Origin: Homoserinimonas sp044769865
Lineage (GTDB): Bacteria; Actinomycetota; Actinomycetes; Actinomycetales; Microbacteriaceae
NCBI RefSeq assembly: GCF_044769865.1
Contig: NZ_JBIZWA010000001.1
Location: 1,860,001-1,924,000 of the forward strand
Length of the DNA: 64,000 nt
Reading direction: 5' to 3'
The translations under genes and the position numbers were made by a program. Below the pieces are notes generated by a model. It was not told where the DNA came from. It ran no database searches and saw only the letters and a program-made list of their open reading frames with translations. Every line of letters starts with the position of its first letter. Position 1 is the first letter of the stretch. Of this stretch, positions 38,098 to 46,428 are shown piece after piece.

Positions 38098-38604
38098 ATG
38101 AGCCACGTTCTTTCGCTCCTCGTTGAGGACAAGCCGGGTCTGCTGACCCGGGTCGCCGGACTCTTTGCACGTCGCGGCTTCAACATCGAGAGCCTCGCGG
38201 TCGGCAAGAGTGAGATCGCCGGCCTGTCGCGCATCACGGTCGTCGTCGATGTCGAGGAACTGCCGCTCGAGCAGGTCACGAAACAGCTCAACAAGCTCGT
38301 CAACGTCATCAAGGTCGTCGAACTCGACCCGGCGCAGACGGTGCAACGCGAGCACATGCTCATCAAGGTGCGGGTCGACAACACGACGCGCAGCCAGATC
38401 CTCGAGGCAGCCACCCTCTTCCGCGCCCGCATCGTCGATGTGTCGACGGATGCCGTCGTGATCGAGGTCACGGGCGACACCGCGAAGACGCAGGCGCTCC
38501 TGCGGGTGCTCGAGCCCTACGGCGTGAAGGAGATCGCGCAGTCGGGTCTCCTCGCCATCGGCCGTGGATCCAAGAGCATCACGGAACGAATCTTCAAGAA
38601 CTAA
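38098..38604 (+). CDS. ilvN: Acetolactate synthase small (regulatory) subunit
   Basis: 168 residues. An N-terminal ACT domain (SHVLSLLVEDKPGLLTRVAGLFARRGFNIESLAV) binds valine in homologues, and a C-terminal domain (about 80-165, EHMLIKVRVDN) completes the regulatory subunit. GAGGAG lies just upstream of ATG 38098. The start overlaps nothing but is 4 nt after ilvB. Confidence 0.97.
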   Translation: MSHVLSLLVEDKPGLLTRVAGLFARRGFNIESLAVGKSEIAGLSRITVVVDVEELPLEQVTKQLNKLVNVIKVVELDPAQTVQREHMLIKVRVDNTTRSQILEAATLFRARIVDVSTDAVVIEVTGDTAKTQALLRVLEPYGVKEIAQSGLLAIGRGSKSITERIFKN

Positions 38605-38610
38605 CCCCGC

Positions 38611-38645
38611 GGGTTGAGTAAGCCCGCCTGGGCTGTATCGAAACC
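38611..38645. repeat. Palindromic dispersed-repeat-like element between ilvN and ilvC
   Basis: A 35-nt segment begins GGGTTGAGTA and ends GTATCGAAACC. Its centre is a hairpin GCCC-GCCT-GGGC and its ends are GGTT/AACC, so the unit is quasi-palindromic. From memory of Microbacteriaceae genomes, near-identical intergenic units (TTGAGTA...TATCGAAACC) occur many times per genome. Only this copy was noticed here. It could also terminate or process ilvBN mRNA. Confidence 0.55.
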
Positions 38646-38669
38646 TCAAAGAACACAAGGAGAAACACA

Positions 38670-39695
<1,026 letters not shown>

Positions 39696-39733
39696 CGTCT
39701 GAGCTAGACCCGCCGCGCACATACGGCGAGCAC

Positions 39734-39762
39734 GGGCCGGTACCTCACAAGGGTGCCGGCCC
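39734..39762 (+). terminator. Terminator-like hairpin after ilvC
   Basis: An 11-bp stem (39734-39744 with 39752-39762, one G-U pair) with a 7-nt loop, 39 nt past the ilvC stop, followed by CTTCG. Confidence 0.7.
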
Positions 39763-39810
39763 TTCGCCGTTGAATAGACTCGAAGATGTCCGTGTGTGAG
39801 AGGAGACAAT

Positions 39811-40509
39811 GTGGTTGAGCAGGCACCGTTCCAGAACGTGACGTTCCCGTCGGGTGGGGGAGAGGCGCACGGGTATCTCGCGCTTCCAGAGTCTGGCTCC
39901 GGCCCGGCCCTGATCGTCATCCAGGAGTGGTGGGGTCTCGTCGACCACATCAAGGACATGGCTGACCGCTTTGCGGCCCAGGGTTTCGTTGTGCTCGCCC
40001 CTGACCTCTACGGCGGGCGTGTTGCGCACGACGGCAAGGAGGCTGCGCAACTCATGTCGGAGCTGCCGGAGGAGAAGGGCGCCGAGATGCTTTCGGGCGC
40101 TGTCGACTACCTGCTCGAGCAGGAGGCTGTCTCCAGTTCGACCGTCGGCGCGATCGGCTTCTGCATGGGCGGCGGATTCGTCTTGGCGCTCGCCGCTCAG
40201 CAGGGGGAGCGCGTCAGCGCTGCGGTGCCGTTCTACGGTGTCGGGCAGGCCCTTCCTGAGTCATACGCGGGCATCCGTGCGGCGGTGCAGGGCCACTATG
40301 GGGAGCAGGACTCGCTGTATCCGGCCGATAAGGCTCGCGAGCAGGAGCAGCAGATCCGCGACGAGTCCGGGGCCGACGTCGAGTACTTCTACTACGACGC
40401 CCCGCACGCCTTCGCGAACGACTCGAACCCCTCGGGCAACTACCGGCCGGATGCCGCGAAGCTGGCGCTCTCGCGCGCGACCGAGTTCCTTCAGGCGCGG
40501 GTCCGCTGA
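39811..40509 (+). CDS. Dienelactone hydrolase family protein
   Basis: 232 residues. GTG 39811 is chosen because GAGAGGAG lies 6 nt upstream; an in-frame GTG at 39796 is inside that site. It has an alpha/beta hydrolase fold with nucleophile Cys in GAIGFCMGGGFVLALA, acid Asp in GHYGEQDSLYP and His in DAPHAFAND. Such enzymes hydrolyse dienelactone or other cyclic esters; the natural substrate is not predicted. Confidence 0.92.
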   Translation: MVEQAPFQNVTFPSGGGEAHGYLALPESGSGPALIVIQEWWGLVDHIKDMADRFAAQGFVVLAPDLYGGRVAHDGKEAAQLMSELPEEKGAEMLSGAVDYLLEQEAVSSSTVGAIGFCMGGGFVLALAAQQGERVSAAVPFYGVGQALPESYAGIRAAVQGHYGEQDSLYPADKAREQEQQIRDESGADVEYFYYDAPHAFANDSNPSGNYRPDAAKLALSRATEFLQARVR

Positions 40510-40532
40510 GTTCCTCGGCCGCCCGTCAGCGT

Positions 40533-40538
40533 TAGAGT
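40533..40538 (+). promoter_or_regulatory. -10 box TAGAGT, leaderless start
   Basis: TAGAGT is followed by 6 nt and ATG 40545; the gene starts on the A of a probable leaderless mRNA. Confidence 0.5.
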
Positions 40539-40544
40539 CAGAGC

Positions 40545-40934
40545 ATGCGCGTGGATCCCGACGACGATGCCCTCAGCTGGGGTGATGACGACCCGAGCCA
40601 TGTGGCAGGACCGTCGACGAGGGCCGCCCCTCGGCAGGCATCCGACGAGCCCGTTCGGGCCAGCTCGGCGATCCTCGTCGCATACGGCGTCATCGCCGGC
40701 ATCTTCCTGATCTACAGCGTCGCTTGGTTCATCGCGGTGCAGCGTGACGACTTCACGCAGCCGGGCCTTTTCGCCGAGATCATGTTCCAGCTCGGCGAGT
40801 TCCTCGCGATCGCTTCGCCGCTGATCTGGATGGCCGCCGTGCTCGCGCTCGTCGCACGACCGAGCCATCGGCTCGCGTGGCTTGGACTCGGGGTGCTCGT
40901 GCTGGTGCCATGGCCCTTCGTGATGGGAGCCTGA
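40545..40934 (+). CDS. Three-helix membrane protein of unknown function
   Basis: 129 residues. The first ~40 are acidic and polar (DPDDDALSWGDDDP), followed by three hydrophobic helices (ILVAYGVIAGIFLIYSVAWFI; FQLGEFLAIASPLIWMAAVL; LAWLGLGVLVLVPWPFVM). Similar actinobacterial proteins are sometimes mislabelled as polymerase subunits, which this sequence does not support. It is paired with the next gene, 1 nt away. Confidence 0.7.
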   Translation: MRVDPDDDALSWGDDDPSHVAGPSTRAAPRQASDEPVRASSAILVAYGVIAGIFLIYSVAWFIAVQRDDFTQPGLFAEIMFQLGEFLAIASPLIWMAAVLALVARPSHRLAWLGLGVLVLVPWPFVMGA

Positions 40935-40935
40935 C

Positions 40936-41310
40936 ATGACGACGGATGCTGCAGCCACGACCCCAGAGGCCGCCCGGCCCGGGCCCAGGTGGCTCTCGCT
41001 CGCGGTGGCGATCGGCTTCGGCCTGTTCTTCGCCTTCGACCTCTTCGAGGCGCTCACGAACCTGTTCGGCGCGCTCGAGCTCAACGAGGCGCGCAACCAG
41101 TTCCGTGCCTCGCAGGAGCTTGCCCCCATCGGTGCGCCGTGGGCCGTGCTGCTGGCCAACGTCGCGGCCCCCGTGCTGGGCTTCGGCGTGGCCTGGTGGC
41201 TCGGTCGGCGCCGTAGGGCGGGAGCGCAGGCGGTCATCTACCTCGTTGCGCTCGCCGTGGTGGCGGCCTGCAGCCTCACGCTCATCGCGGTCGCCCGCGG
41301 CCTCCTCTGA
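40936..41310 (+). CDS. Three-helix membrane protein of unknown function
   Basis: 124 residues with helices at about 20-40, 65-85 and 95-118 (WLSLAVAIGFGLFFAFDLFEAL; WAVLLANVAAPVLGFGVAWWL; VIYLVALAVVAACSLTLIAVA). Some relatives carry the label bacitracin resistance protein, but no UppP motif is seen. Probably co-transcribed with the gene at 40545. Confidence 0.7.
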   Translation: MTTDAAATTPEAARPGPRWLSLAVAIGFGLFFAFDLFEALTNLFGALELNEARNQFRASQELAPIGAPWAVLLANVAAPVLGFGVAWWLGRRRRAGAQAVIYLVALAVVAACSLTLIAVARGLL

Positions 41311-41369
41311 CGGCTCCGCGCGCACCCGGGACGCCGGGCACGGGGCGAAGAGGCTGCTCATCCGTGCAC

Positions 41370-41375
41370 TAAACT
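41370..41375 (+). promoter_or_regulatory. -10 box TAAACT for serA
   Basis: TAAACT predicts a start near 41382 and a leader of about 60 nt containing a GAGGAA ribosome site 13-18 nt before GTG 41443. Confidence 0.45.
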
Positions 41376-41442
41376 GACCGAGCCGCCGCCCCCGAAAGCG
41401 TCGTGGCACACCCCACCCCACACGAGGAATGGAAACAGCTAC

Positions 41443-43035
41443 GTGTCAAAGCCGGTCGTGCTGATCGCAGAAGAACTCTCTCCCGCCACAGTTGAGGCCC
41501 TGGGCCCCGACTTCGAGATCCGCAATGTCGACGGCACTGACCGTCCGGCGCTCCTTGCGGCCCTCGCCGACGCATCCGCCGTGCTGATCCGTTCCGCCAC
41601 CAAGATGGACGCCGAGGCGATCGCCGCGGGCAAGCAGCTCAAGGTCATCGCCCGTGCGGGCGTGGGCCTCGACAACGTCGACATCAAGGCCGCGACCACG
41701 GCGGGCGTCATGGTCGTCAACGCGCCGACCTCCAACGTCATCTCGGCGGCCGAACTCGCGGTGGGGCACATCCTCTCGCTCGCCCGTTTTATTCCCGAGG
41801 CGAACCAGTCGATGAAGGCGGGGGAGTGGAAGCGCTCCAAGTACACCGGCATCGAACTCTTCGAGAAGACGATCGGCATCGTCGGCCTCGGTCGCATCGG
41901 CACGCTCGTGGCGCAGCGCCTGGCGGGCTTCGGCGCCAACCTCATCGCCTATGACCCCTACGTCACCCCGACTCGCGCCCAGCAGCTTGGCGTGCAGGTC
42001 GTGAGCCTCGACGAGCTGATCGAGCAGTCCGACTTCATCACGATCCACATCCCGAAGACCCCTGAGACGACGGGCCTCTTCGGTGCGGCGGAATTCGCCA
42101 AGGCGAAGCCCGAGCTGCGCATCGTCAACTGCAGCCGCGGCGGCATCATCGACGAAGACGCCCTCTACGAGGCGCTGTCGACCAAGCGCATCGCGGCGGC
42201 CGGCCTCGATGTCTTCGTGAGCGAGCCGCCCAAGGATTCCCCGCTGGCGACGCTCGACAACATCGTCTTGACTCCCCACCTGGGCGCGTCGACTGATGAG
42301 GCGCAGGAGAAGGCGGGCGTCTCGGTTGCCAAGTCGGTGCGTCTCGCGCTCGGCGGCGAGCTTGTTCCCGACGCGGTCAACGTCGCCGGCGGTGTCATCG
42401 ATGAGGTCGTGCGGCCGGGCATCCCGCTGATGGAGAAGTTGGGCCAGATCTTCAGCGCCATCGCGAGCGGCCCCGTGTCGAGCGTCGATGTCGAGGTGCG
42501 GGGCGAGATCGCCGAGCTCGACGTCAAGGTGCTCAAGCTGGCCGCGCTCAAGGGCATCTTCACCAACGTCGTGAGCGAGACGGTGTCGTACGTCAACGCG
42601 CCCCTCCTGGCGGAGCAGCGCGGCATCGAGGTGCGCCTGATCACGGATGCTGTGAGCGATGAATACCGCAACCTTCTGACGATCCGCGGCGGGCTTACCG
42701 ACGGCACCCAGGTCTCGGTGTCGGGCACCCTCACCGGCACGAAGCAGATCGAGAAGCTCGTCGAGGTCAACGGACATGACGTCGAGGTGCCGATCGAGCA
42801 GCACCACATCGTGATGCTCTACACCGACCGCCCCGGCATCGTGGCCGTCTACGGCAAGGAGTTCGGCGACGCCGGCATCAACATTGCTGGGATGCAGATC
42901 AGCCGCCGCGAGGCGGGTGGCCAGGCCCTCAGCGTCCTGACGATCGACTCGCCCGCCCCCGAGGAACTCCTCGAGTCGGTTCGGGTTGCGATCGACGCGG
43001 ACATCATGCGCGAGATCGACATCACCGAGGCATAG
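41443..43035 (+). CDS. serA: D-3-phosphoglycerate dehydrogenase
   Basis: 530 residues from GTG 41443, the long actinobacterial form. It makes 3-phosphohydroxypyruvate, the first step to serine. The NAD motif GLGRIGTLVAQRL, the catalytic Arg (NCSRGG), Glu and His (LTPHLGASTDEAQ) are present. An intervening ASB domain (about 320-450) and a C-terminal ACT domain (about 455-530, HIVMLYTDRPGIVAVYG) bind serine in homologues. Confidence 0.97.
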   Translation: MSKPVVLIAEELSPATVEALGPDFEIRNVDGTDRPALLAALADASAVLIRSATKMDAEAIAAGKQLKVIARAGVGLDNVDIKAATTAGVMVVNAPTSNVISAAELAVGHILSLARFIPEANQSMKAGEWKRSKYTGIELFEKTIGIVGLGRIGTLVAQRLAGFGANLIAYDPYVTPTRAQQLGVQVVSLDELIEQSDFITIHIPKTPETTGLFGAAEFAKAKPELRIVNCSRGGIIDEDALYEALSTKRIAAAGLDVFVSEPPKDSPLATLDNIVLTPHLGASTDEAQEKAGVSVAKSVRLALGGELVPDAVNVAGGVIDEVVRPGIPLMEKLGQIFSAIASGPVSSVDVEVRGEIAELDVKVLKLAALKGIFTNVVSETVSYVNAPLLAEQRGIEVRLITDAVSDEYRNLLTIRGGLTDGTQVSVSGTLTGTKQIEKLVEVNGHDVEVPIEQHHIVMLYTDRPGIVAVYGKEFGDAGINIAGMQISRREAGGQALSVLTIDSPAPEELLESVRVAIDADIMREIDITEA

Positions 43036-43050
43036 TCCCAACAACGAAGA

Positions 43051-43080
43051 ACGCCCCGCCGGTGCTGTCCGGCGGGGCGT
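43051..43080. terminator. Bidirectional terminator after serA
   Basis: A perfect 12-bp stem (43051-43062 with 43069-43080) closes a 6-nt loop, between the convergent serA and the gene at 43101. Confidence 0.85.
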
Positions 43081-43100
43081 TCCTGTGTGTGGGGTGAGGT

Positions 43101-43472
43101 CTAGCTCATGCCCGGGACGACCACCGCGACAATGACGTTGACGAGCGTGAGCGTTCCGATGATTCCGAGGACTGCGCTCGAGACGGGCTTCTTCTTGCGG
43201 TTGACGAGGGCGATGACGTAGATCGCGAGGGCGACGGCGAGCTTGATGCCGATCTTCATGTGGTTGACGTCGCCCTCTCCCATCTCCGCGACGGTCACCA
43301 AGAGGAGACCCGTGACGAGCTGGGTCAGTGCGCCGTGCAGGATCGCCGGGTTGATGACGACCGACTTGGTCTTGAAGGCGGACATCTGGGTGAGGAACCC
43401 GCCGAGCAGTGAGGCGAGGCCGATGAAGTGCAGGATGACGAGGATGTTGCGTGCGAGGTCAAGGAATTCCAT
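43101..43472 (-). CDS. Four-helix membrane protein with membrane histidines
   Basis: 123 residues, four helices (about 8-28, 43-62, 75-92, 98-120). Histidines H15 (LVILHFIGLA), H46 (ILHGALTQ) and H71 (NHMKIGIKL) sit in or next to helices, the pattern of small heme- or metal-binding membrane proteins, but no family with known function is recognised. Its probable promoter (TAGACT, 6 nt before ATG 43472) has a palindromic operator inside the spacer, so it may be co-regulated with the divergent ABC exporter. Confidence 0.75.
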   Translation of the reverse strand: MEFLDLARNILVILHFIGLASLLGGFLTQMSAFKTKSVVINPAILHGALTQLVTGLLLVTVAEMGEGDVNHMKIGIKLAVALAIYVIALVNRKKKPVSSAVLGIIGTLTLVNVIVAVVVPGMS

Positions 43473-43478
43473 GGTCTG

Positions 43479-43484
43479 AGTCTA
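43479..43484 (-). promoter_or_regulatory. -10 box TAGACT, leaderless start
   Basis: On the minus strand TAGACT is 6 nt from ATG 43472. Operator 1 lies at once upstream, in the 17-nt spacer. Confidence 0.55.
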
Positions 43485-43486
43485 GT

Positions 43487-43501
43487 CCGACACGGTGTCG
43501 G
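43487..43501. promoter_or_regulatory. Operator 1, CCGACACGGTGTCGG
   Basis: A 15-nt palindrome nearly identical to operator 2; both continue with CA. It lies in the spacer of the minus-strand promoter and near the -35 of the ABC exporter promoter. Likely site for the TetR protein encoded at 45357. Confidence 0.75.
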
Positions 43502-43509
43502 CATGGTGC

Positions 43510-43515
43510 TAACCT
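43510..43515 (+). promoter_or_regulatory. -10 box TAACCT for the ABC exporter
   Basis: TAACCT lies between the two operators; the transcript would start near 43522, at the edge of operator 2. Confidence 0.45.
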
Positions 43516-43523
43516 TGGTCTGA

Positions 43524-43538
43524 CCGACACCGTGTCGG
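43524..43538. promoter_or_regulatory. Operator 2, CCGACACCGTGTCGG
   Basis: A second copy 37 nt (centre to centre) from operator 1, just downstream of the predicted transcript start, where a bound repressor would block transcription of the ABC genes. Confidence 0.75.
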
Positions 43539-43553
43539 CAAGATTGGGTCGTA

Positions 43554-44657
43554 ATGTTCCTAGCACTACGCGAGCTGCGTTTCGCTCGCGGTCGCTTCCT
43601 CCTCATGGGTGCGGTGGTCGCGCTCATGGCCGCACTCTCTGTCATCCTCTCGGGCCTGTCCTCCGGCCTCGTCGATCACGGTGTCTCAGGACTGCGTGAT
43701 ATGAAAGCTGACTCCTTCGCCTTCGATGAAGCAGTCACGAGTGACCAGTTCTCCCGTTCGACCGTGGATGTCTCCGCAGCCGGTGACTGGAGGGCGATTG
43801 ACGGGGTGACCGACGCCACTCCCGTCGGCAGCGCACTCGTCCACGCTGAGAGCGATGCAGGGGTGCAGTTCAGCGCGGCGCTCTTCGGCATCGCAGAGGG
43901 GGGCTTCCTCGCCCCTGAACTCCTCGACGGTGACCCTGTCGCCTCCGCTGAGAACGGGGTCGTGATCTCCGAGGGCATCGCAAACGAAGGCCTCGCGATC
44001 GGCGATGTCATCACGATCGATCGCATCGGCACCGAGCTGACGGTCGTCGGGACAACAGGCAGCGCGTCATACGGGCACGTCGCCATCGTCTACCTGCCGC
44101 TGGCGACTTGGCAGGAGGTCGCATACGGCATTCCGGGCGAGGTGCCGAGCAGCGCCTATGAGATCGCGACGGCGATCGCCCTGCAGCACGACGGTGAGCT
44201 GGCGGACACGGAGGTTGCCGGCACGGCGGCCATCTCGAAGCAGGAGTCGTTCAATGCCTCGCCCGGCTATGAGGCGGAGACCTCAACGATGCTCCTCATC
44301 CAGGTCTTCCTCTACGTGATCTCGGCACTCGTGGTCGGGGCATTCTTCACCGTCTGGACGGTGCAGCGCCAGCCCGAGATCGCCCTGCTCAAGGCCATGG
44401 GCGCATCCAGCGGCTATGTCGTGAGGGATGCGCTCGCGCAGGTGCTCGTCGTGCTCCTGGGCGCAACCGCCCTGGGAGGCGCCGCCGGATGGGCGCTCGG
44501 CGCCGCCATGCCGGAGGGGATGCCCTTCGTGCTCGAGACGATTCCCGTGCTCACGGGCTTCGCCCTCATCATCGTCCTCGGCGCTGCCGGGGCACTCGTC
44601 GCCATCCGCCAGATCACGAGGGTCGACCCCCTCACCGCGCTGGGAGGCGCACGATGA
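43554..44657 (+). CDS. FtsX-type ABC exporter permease (HrtB/DevC-like)
   Basis: 367 residues. N-terminus MFLALRELRFARGRFLLMGAVV is the style of HrtB/DevC permeases. Helix 1 (about 17-38) is followed by a large extracytoplasmic MacB-like domain (40-240) and three more helices (about 245-270, 295-320, 330-352) with the FtsX motif QRQPEIALLKAMGASSGYV. HrtB proteins export toxic heme in Gram-positives, but the substrate here is not proven. The ATPase follows with an ATGA overlap. Confidence 0.88.
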   Translation: MFLALRELRFARGRFLLMGAVVALMAALSVILSGLSSGLVDHGVSGLRDMKADSFAFDEAVTSDQFSRSTVDVSAAGDWRAIDGVTDATPVGSALVHAESDAGVQFSAALFGIAEGGFLAPELLDGDPVASAENGVVISEGIANEGLAIGDVITIDRIGTELTVVGTTGSASYGHVAIVYLPLATWQEVAYGIPGEVPSSAYEIATAIALQHDGELADTEVAGTAAISKQESFNASPGYEAETSTMLLIQVFLYVISALVVGAFFTVWTVQRQPEIALLKAMGASSGYVVRDALAQVLVVLLGATALGGAAGWALGAAMPEGMPFVLETIPVLTGFALIIVLGAAGALVAIRQITRVDPLTALGGAR

Positions 44658-45349
44658 CCGCTGCACTCACACTCACCAACGTCACGCTCACCTTGCCCGC
44701 GGGCGACGAGACCGTCACGGCCCTCGACCACGTCTCGCTTGAGGTCGCGAAGGGCGAGCTCCTCGCTATCGTGGGCCCGTCCGGCTCGGGCAAGTCGAGC
44801 CTCCTGGCCGTCGCGGGGGCGCTCATGCCGCCCACCTCCGGGTCTGTCGTCGTCGGAGGCCAGGAGCTCACGGGTGCATCGCGCACGCGGCTCTCCCGCA
44901 TCCGTCGCGACCTCATCGGCTTCGTCTTCCAGTCGACCAACCTGCTGCCGTCGCTGACCGCGCGGGACCAGCTGCTGATGGTGCCCCACATGGCGAGCGG
45001 CATCCGAGCCGAACACCGCGCGAAGGCTGACGAGCTCCTCGCCTCCGTGGGCATGTCGCATCGTGCCGACCGGCGTCCCGCGCAGCTCTCAGGCGGCGAA
45101 CGCCAGCGGGTCGGAATCGCCCGCGCCCTCATGGGTGACCCGCAGGTGCTGCTGGTCGACGAGCCCACGAGTGCGCTCGACCACGCGCGCGCCGACGAGG
45201 TCGTCGCCCTGCTCGCCGAGCGCGCCCACGCGACCGGCACGGCCTGCGTCATGGTGACCCACGATCTCGAGGTGCTCACGCACACGGATCGCGTGCTCCG
45301 CATGCACGACGGCGTGCTTGGGGCGCTTCCGGCGGCAGTGCTTGGATAA
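44654..45349 (+). CDS. ABC exporter ATPase (HrtA/MacB-like)
   Basis: 231 residues. Walker A GPSGSGKSS, Q-loop FVFQSTNLLPSLT, signature LSGGERQRVGIARAL, Walker B VLLVDEPTSALD and the switch His in VMVTHD are intact. It powers the FtsX-type permease encoded just before. Confidence 0.94.
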   Translation: MTAALTLTNVTLTLPAGDETVTALDHVSLEVAKGELLAIVGPSGSGKSSLLAVAGALMPPTSGSVVVGGQELTGASRTRLSRIRRDLIGFVFQSTNLLPSLTARDQLLMVPHMASGIRAEHRAKADELLASVGMSHRADRRPAQLSGGERQRVGIARALMGDPQVLLVDEPTSALDHARADEVVALLAERAHATGTACVMVTHDLEVLTHTDRVLRMHDGVLGALPAAVLG

Positions 45350-45350
45350 T
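45345..45350 (+). promoter_or_regulatory. -10 box GATAAT, leaderless start of tetR-type gene
   Basis: GATAAT is followed by 6 nt and ATG 45357, so the repressor may be made from its own leaderless mRNA besides read-through from the ABC genes. Confidence 0.5.
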
Positions 45351-45356
45351 GGGCGA

Positions 45357-45929
45357 ATGCCGAAGATCACTGCGCCCTCGGTTGCGGAGCACCGCAACCA
45401 GCAGCGCGAAGCCCTCATCAGGGAGGCCACGCGCATCCTGCTGAGCGAGGGTCCCACGGCGATCACACCGCGAGCGGTCGGTTCGGCCGTCGGCCTCGCG
45501 CGCAGCAGCGTGTACGAGTACTTCCCGTCGTCAGGCGACCTGCTGGCGGAGGTCGCGATCCGCGCCATCCTCGAGTGGTCGACCGAGCTGAGCTCGGCGA
45601 TCGAGCCCGCCGCGCCGGGTTGGCCACGACTCGAGGCCTACGTGCGCTCGACGCTCCTCATGGTCAAGGAGGGCAAGCACGAGATCGCCGACCGACTGGA
45701 GGGCGTGAGCTTCAGCGAAGAGCAGGTTCAGCGTTTCATGGGGCACCACGACGCGCTCAGCTCGCCGCTCCCCGACATCATGGCCGAGCTCGAGGTGCAG
45801 CGTCCCGAGCTCGCGGGGGCACTCGCGCAGGGCATGGTGGATGCCGCCGTCAAGCGCATCGCGCAGGGGGAGGACGTCGAGGTTGTGACGGACGCCGTGC
45901 TCGACTCCCTGCGACACGGCTTCGCCTGA
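45357..45929 (+). CDS. TetR/AcrR-family repressor
   Basis: 190 residues. The N-terminal HTH (about 15-60) reads EALIREATRILLSEGPTAITPRAVGSAVGLARSSVYEYFPSSGDLL. The C-terminal ligand domain is all-helical. It follows the ABC exporter genes by 7 nt and the twin operators lie upstream of those genes, which fits local negative control. The inducer is unknown; a heme sensor such as HrtR is one candidate by analogy. Confidence 0.92.
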   Translation: MPKITAPSVAEHRNQQREALIREATRILLSEGPTAITPRAVGSAVGLARSSVYEYFPSSGDLLAEVAIRAILEWSTELSSAIEPAAPGWPRLEAYVRSTLLMVKEGKHEIADRLEGVSFSEEQVQRFMGHHDALSSPLPDIMAELEVQRPELAGALAQGMVDAAVKRIAQGEDVEVVTDAVLDSLRHGFA

Positions 45930-45940
45930 GACAGCGAAAG

Positions 45941-45970
45941 GGGCTGGCATCCGAGTGGATGCCAGCCCCT
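45941..45970. terminator. Bidirectional terminator after tetR-type gene
   Basis: A perfect 13-bp stem (45941-45953 with 45958-45970) and GAGT loop, between convergent genes. Confidence 0.85.
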
Positions 45971-46000
45971 CCTTGACTGTTGCGAGCCGCGCGCGCCGTA

Positions 46001-46261
46001 TCAGGCGACCGGGTCGATGGGGTCGCTGCGGGTCTCGCGCTGCGTGACGCGCTCGCCGGTGCCATCCACCTGGCGCACGGTGGACGTGGAGGAGCGCTTG
46101 CGCATCATCAACACGAGGGAGATGAGGAACACGACGACTCCGGCACCCATGAGGAGGTAGCCGATGAGGTCGAGGTTGACGACACCGCCGAGGTCGACGT
46201 TGACGGCGAAGGCCAGGATGGCCCCGATGACGAAGAGTGCAATTCCTGAACCGATACCCAT
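46001..46261 (-). CDS. DUF6458 small membrane protein
   Basis: 86 residues from ATG 46261, with AAAGGACT upstream. Two helices (MGIGSGIALFVIGAILAFAV; LIGYLLMGAGVVVFLISLVLM) flank the VNVDLGGVVNLDLIGYLL motif that marks DUF6458 proteins. The cytoplasmic tail is basic and polar. Function is unknown. Confidence 0.88.
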   Translation of the reverse strand: MGIGSGIALFVIGAILAFAVNVDLGGVVNLDLIGYLLMGAGVVVFLISLVLMMRKRSSTSTVRQVDGTGERVTQRETRSDPIDPVA

Positions 46262-46428
46262 GAGCTGAGTCCTTTCGTTCACGTGTGTGACATCGGACGG
46301 CCGGGTGACCTGAGTCGATGTCTCGTTTGACGGTAGTCCCGGTCCAGCCGTAGCGGGGGAAAAACTTCGGGGAGCCCGGCCGGTACGCTGGAACCTGACA
46401 ATGTTCTGTGCCGAACCAGGAGTGCCGA

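Noticed and set aside
43051..43080. Third operator copy after serA
   Set aside because: The inverted repeat is a 12-bp GC-rich stem unrelated to CCGACAC; it is a terminator.
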